From JBCCEV01 sp039030125 (GTDB taxonomy: Bacteria > Pseudomonadota > Gammaproteobacteria > Ga0077536): DNA of 6,486 nucleotides. A model generated the notes under the pieces. That model did no database searches and was not told where the DNA came from. It was given only the letters and a program-made list of their open reading frames with translations. The stretch's first letter is position 1, and each line of letters opens with the position of its first letter. Positions 5,679-6,486 of this stretch are shown here, piece by piece. The stretch covers positions 1-6,486 of the forward strand of contig JBCCEV010000198.1 of assembly GCA_039030125.1 (NCBI GenBank), given 5' to 3'. Made by a program: the position numbers and the translations under genes.

Positions 5679-6464
5679 ATGAGCAAATGCAGTGAACCAA
5701 CGCTGCGGGTGCTCGCGCGCATTGTTTTCACTCTAAGCATTGCCTTCGACGCGGCAGCCGCCTACGACAGCCAACGCGACGCCGCGCTGCAATGGTTGGA
5801 GGAACAACAACTCAACGACGGCGCCTGGGGGGCGAGCGGGCTCAAATTCCGTGCCACCTCACTGACTGCCGATGCGATGCGAGCTAGCGGCTGGATGCAC
5901 AATAGCTACTTCGCGGCGCTAACCTGGCTTGCGAATCACGCGGGCGCCAACAATGACGACGAGCTGCGCCGGGCGCTGGCGCTTTATCGGCACGGCGCGG
6001 ATATCACGGCGCTAACCAATCGAATCACCAGCGAGCAGCAACCCGGCGCCCCGGGGCGAGACGGCTGGGGTCTCAGTGCTCTGTATCGGCAAGCAACGCT
6101 TGATACCGGCGTGGTTCTTCGTGCGCTCGCAGAGATCCCTAATAGCGCGAACCATCAGTCCGCCATCAACTTCCTAAAGTCGAGTCAGCTTTCCTCGGGC
6201 GCATGGCCAAGCGTCGCTGGTGGGCCGGCTTTTCGAGCAGCAAGAATTTACCATAAAATATTGGGCAATGCTAGATACATGCCAGCTACACAAAAAAACT
6301 CTTTAGCTTCACAAAAAAACTTCACAAAAAATGCCTACCATGCCGCGCGTGGCGAGGCTGTACCAACAATTGTTCACAAAAAGAAAAAAAGTCAGTCATT
6401 GCCAAAAACCAAACAACAAAACAAAAAAAATATCACAAAAATTAATGTTAGAGAAAAATTTTAA
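5679..6464 (+). CDS. Exported prenyltransferase/squalene-cyclase-repeat protein with an anomalous C-terminal tail
   Basis: The gene starts at ATG 5679 after a near-consensus AAGGAGG site. Residues 1-28 look like a signal peptide: charged start with R10 and R14, a hydrophobic stretch (I-V-F-T-L-S-I-A-F), and A-A-A-A before Y29, so export to the periplasm is likely. The mature part shows alpha/alpha-toroid repeats of the prenyltransferase/squalene oxidase type. One QW-like motif, W-L-E-E-Q-Q-L-N-D-G-A-W-G, is near residues 44-57. D-G-W-G-L-S-A-L follows near 128-135, and F-L-K-S-S-Q-L-S-S-G-A-W near 165-176. No D-x-D-D-type cyclase acid motif is seen, so a terpene cyclase function is not supported. 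From about residue 186 (base 6235) the sequence becomes A-rich and encodes a Lys/Asn/Gln-rich tail with no repeat pattern. A real gene of this kind should continue with more repeats, so the natural protein is probably truncated or the sequence is chimeric here. Confidence 0.6.
   Translation: MSKCSEPTLRVLARIVFTLSIAFDAAAAYDSQRDAALQWLEEQQLNDGAWGASGLKFRATSLTADAMRASGWMHNSYFAALTWLANHAGANNDDELRRALALYRHGADITALTNRITSEQQPGAPGRDGWGLSALYRQATLDTGVVLRALAEIPNSANHQSAINFLKSSQLSSGAWPSVAGGPAFRAARIYHKILGNARYMPATQKNSLASQKNFTKNAYHAARGEAVPTIVHKKKKSQSLPKTKQQNKKNITKINVREKF
6235..6464. other. Abruptly A-rich, low-complexity segment with recurring CACAAAAA
   Basis: Base composition changes sharply within about ten bases of 6235, from GC-rich coding sequence to plus-strand A-rich sequence with many A runs. 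The motif CACAAAAA recurs at 6289, 6310, 6323, 6375 and 6434, three of these as TTCACAAAAA. A short GC-rich island sits at about 6331-6364. The reading frame stays open but encodes a Lys/Asn/Gln-rich tail. It could be an assembly join, a poorly sequenced contig end, or foreign DNA inserted in the gene. The sequence alone does not decide. Confidence 0.55.
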
Positions 6465-6486
6465 ATCCCTATCCCCGGGCGGGGAG

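Noticed and set aside
6289..6441. CRISPR or tandem-repeat array from the CACAAAAA copies
   Set aside because: Copies are only 8-10 bases, with irregular spacing (21, 13, 52, 59), and sit in A-rich sequence where such matches arise easily.
6473..6486. GC hairpin CCCCG-GG-CGGGG at the window end as a terminator
   Set aside because: The loop is too short for this stem, no T run follows on the plus strand, and the surrounding sequence may be an artefact.

Overview
The window looks like a piece of a bacterial chromosome or metagenome contig. By eye it is moderately GC-rich, tightly packed and uses bacterial start signals. The gene families (Rieske oxygenases, RutB-like hydrolase, RidA proteins, split MaoC hydratase, a secreted prenyltransferase-repeat protein) fit an environmental Pseudomonadota, perhaps Gammaproteobacteria. 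That placement is an inference from gene style; no rRNA or marker gene is present.

Layout: positions 1-4133 hold one tight plus-strand gene row, probably an operon whose promoter lies upstream of the window. In order it encodes the C-terminal part of a Rieske non-heme iron oxygenase large subunit (cut at the window edge), a 120-aa protein of unknown function, an isochorismatase-fold cysteine hydrolase most like RutB, a 388-aa protein made of three RidA/YjgF domains that apparently starts at a rare ATT codon, and two single-hotdog proteins that look like the two halves of an enoyl-CoA hydratase. Gaps are 6, 15, 39, 10 and 2 bases. A second, full-length Rieske oxygenase large subunit lies on the minus strand (4147-5418) and converges on this row. 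A 260-base divergent intergenic region follows, then a plus-strand gene for an exported prenyltransferase/squalene-cyclase-repeat protein. Its last ~75 codons run into an abruptly A-rich, low-complexity stretch that does not look like the rest of the window.

How the genes may work together (inference): the set resembles a catabolic module. Rieske oxygenases activate a substrate, an amide or ureido bond is hydrolysed by the RutB-like enzyme, an enamine/imine-type intermediate is bound or processed by the triple RidA protein, and water is added to an unsaturated acyl-CoA by the split hydratase. The RutB-like plus RidA pairing recalls RutB/RutC of pyrimidine degradation and suggests a nitrogen-containing substrate, but its identity cannot be read from the sequence. 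No ferredoxin, reductase, oxygenase beta subunit, CoA ligase, transporter or regulator is visible in the window.

Points most worth attention are the ATT start, the three-domain RidA chain lacking the catalytic arginine in all three domains, the gene combination itself, and the composition break near 6235.
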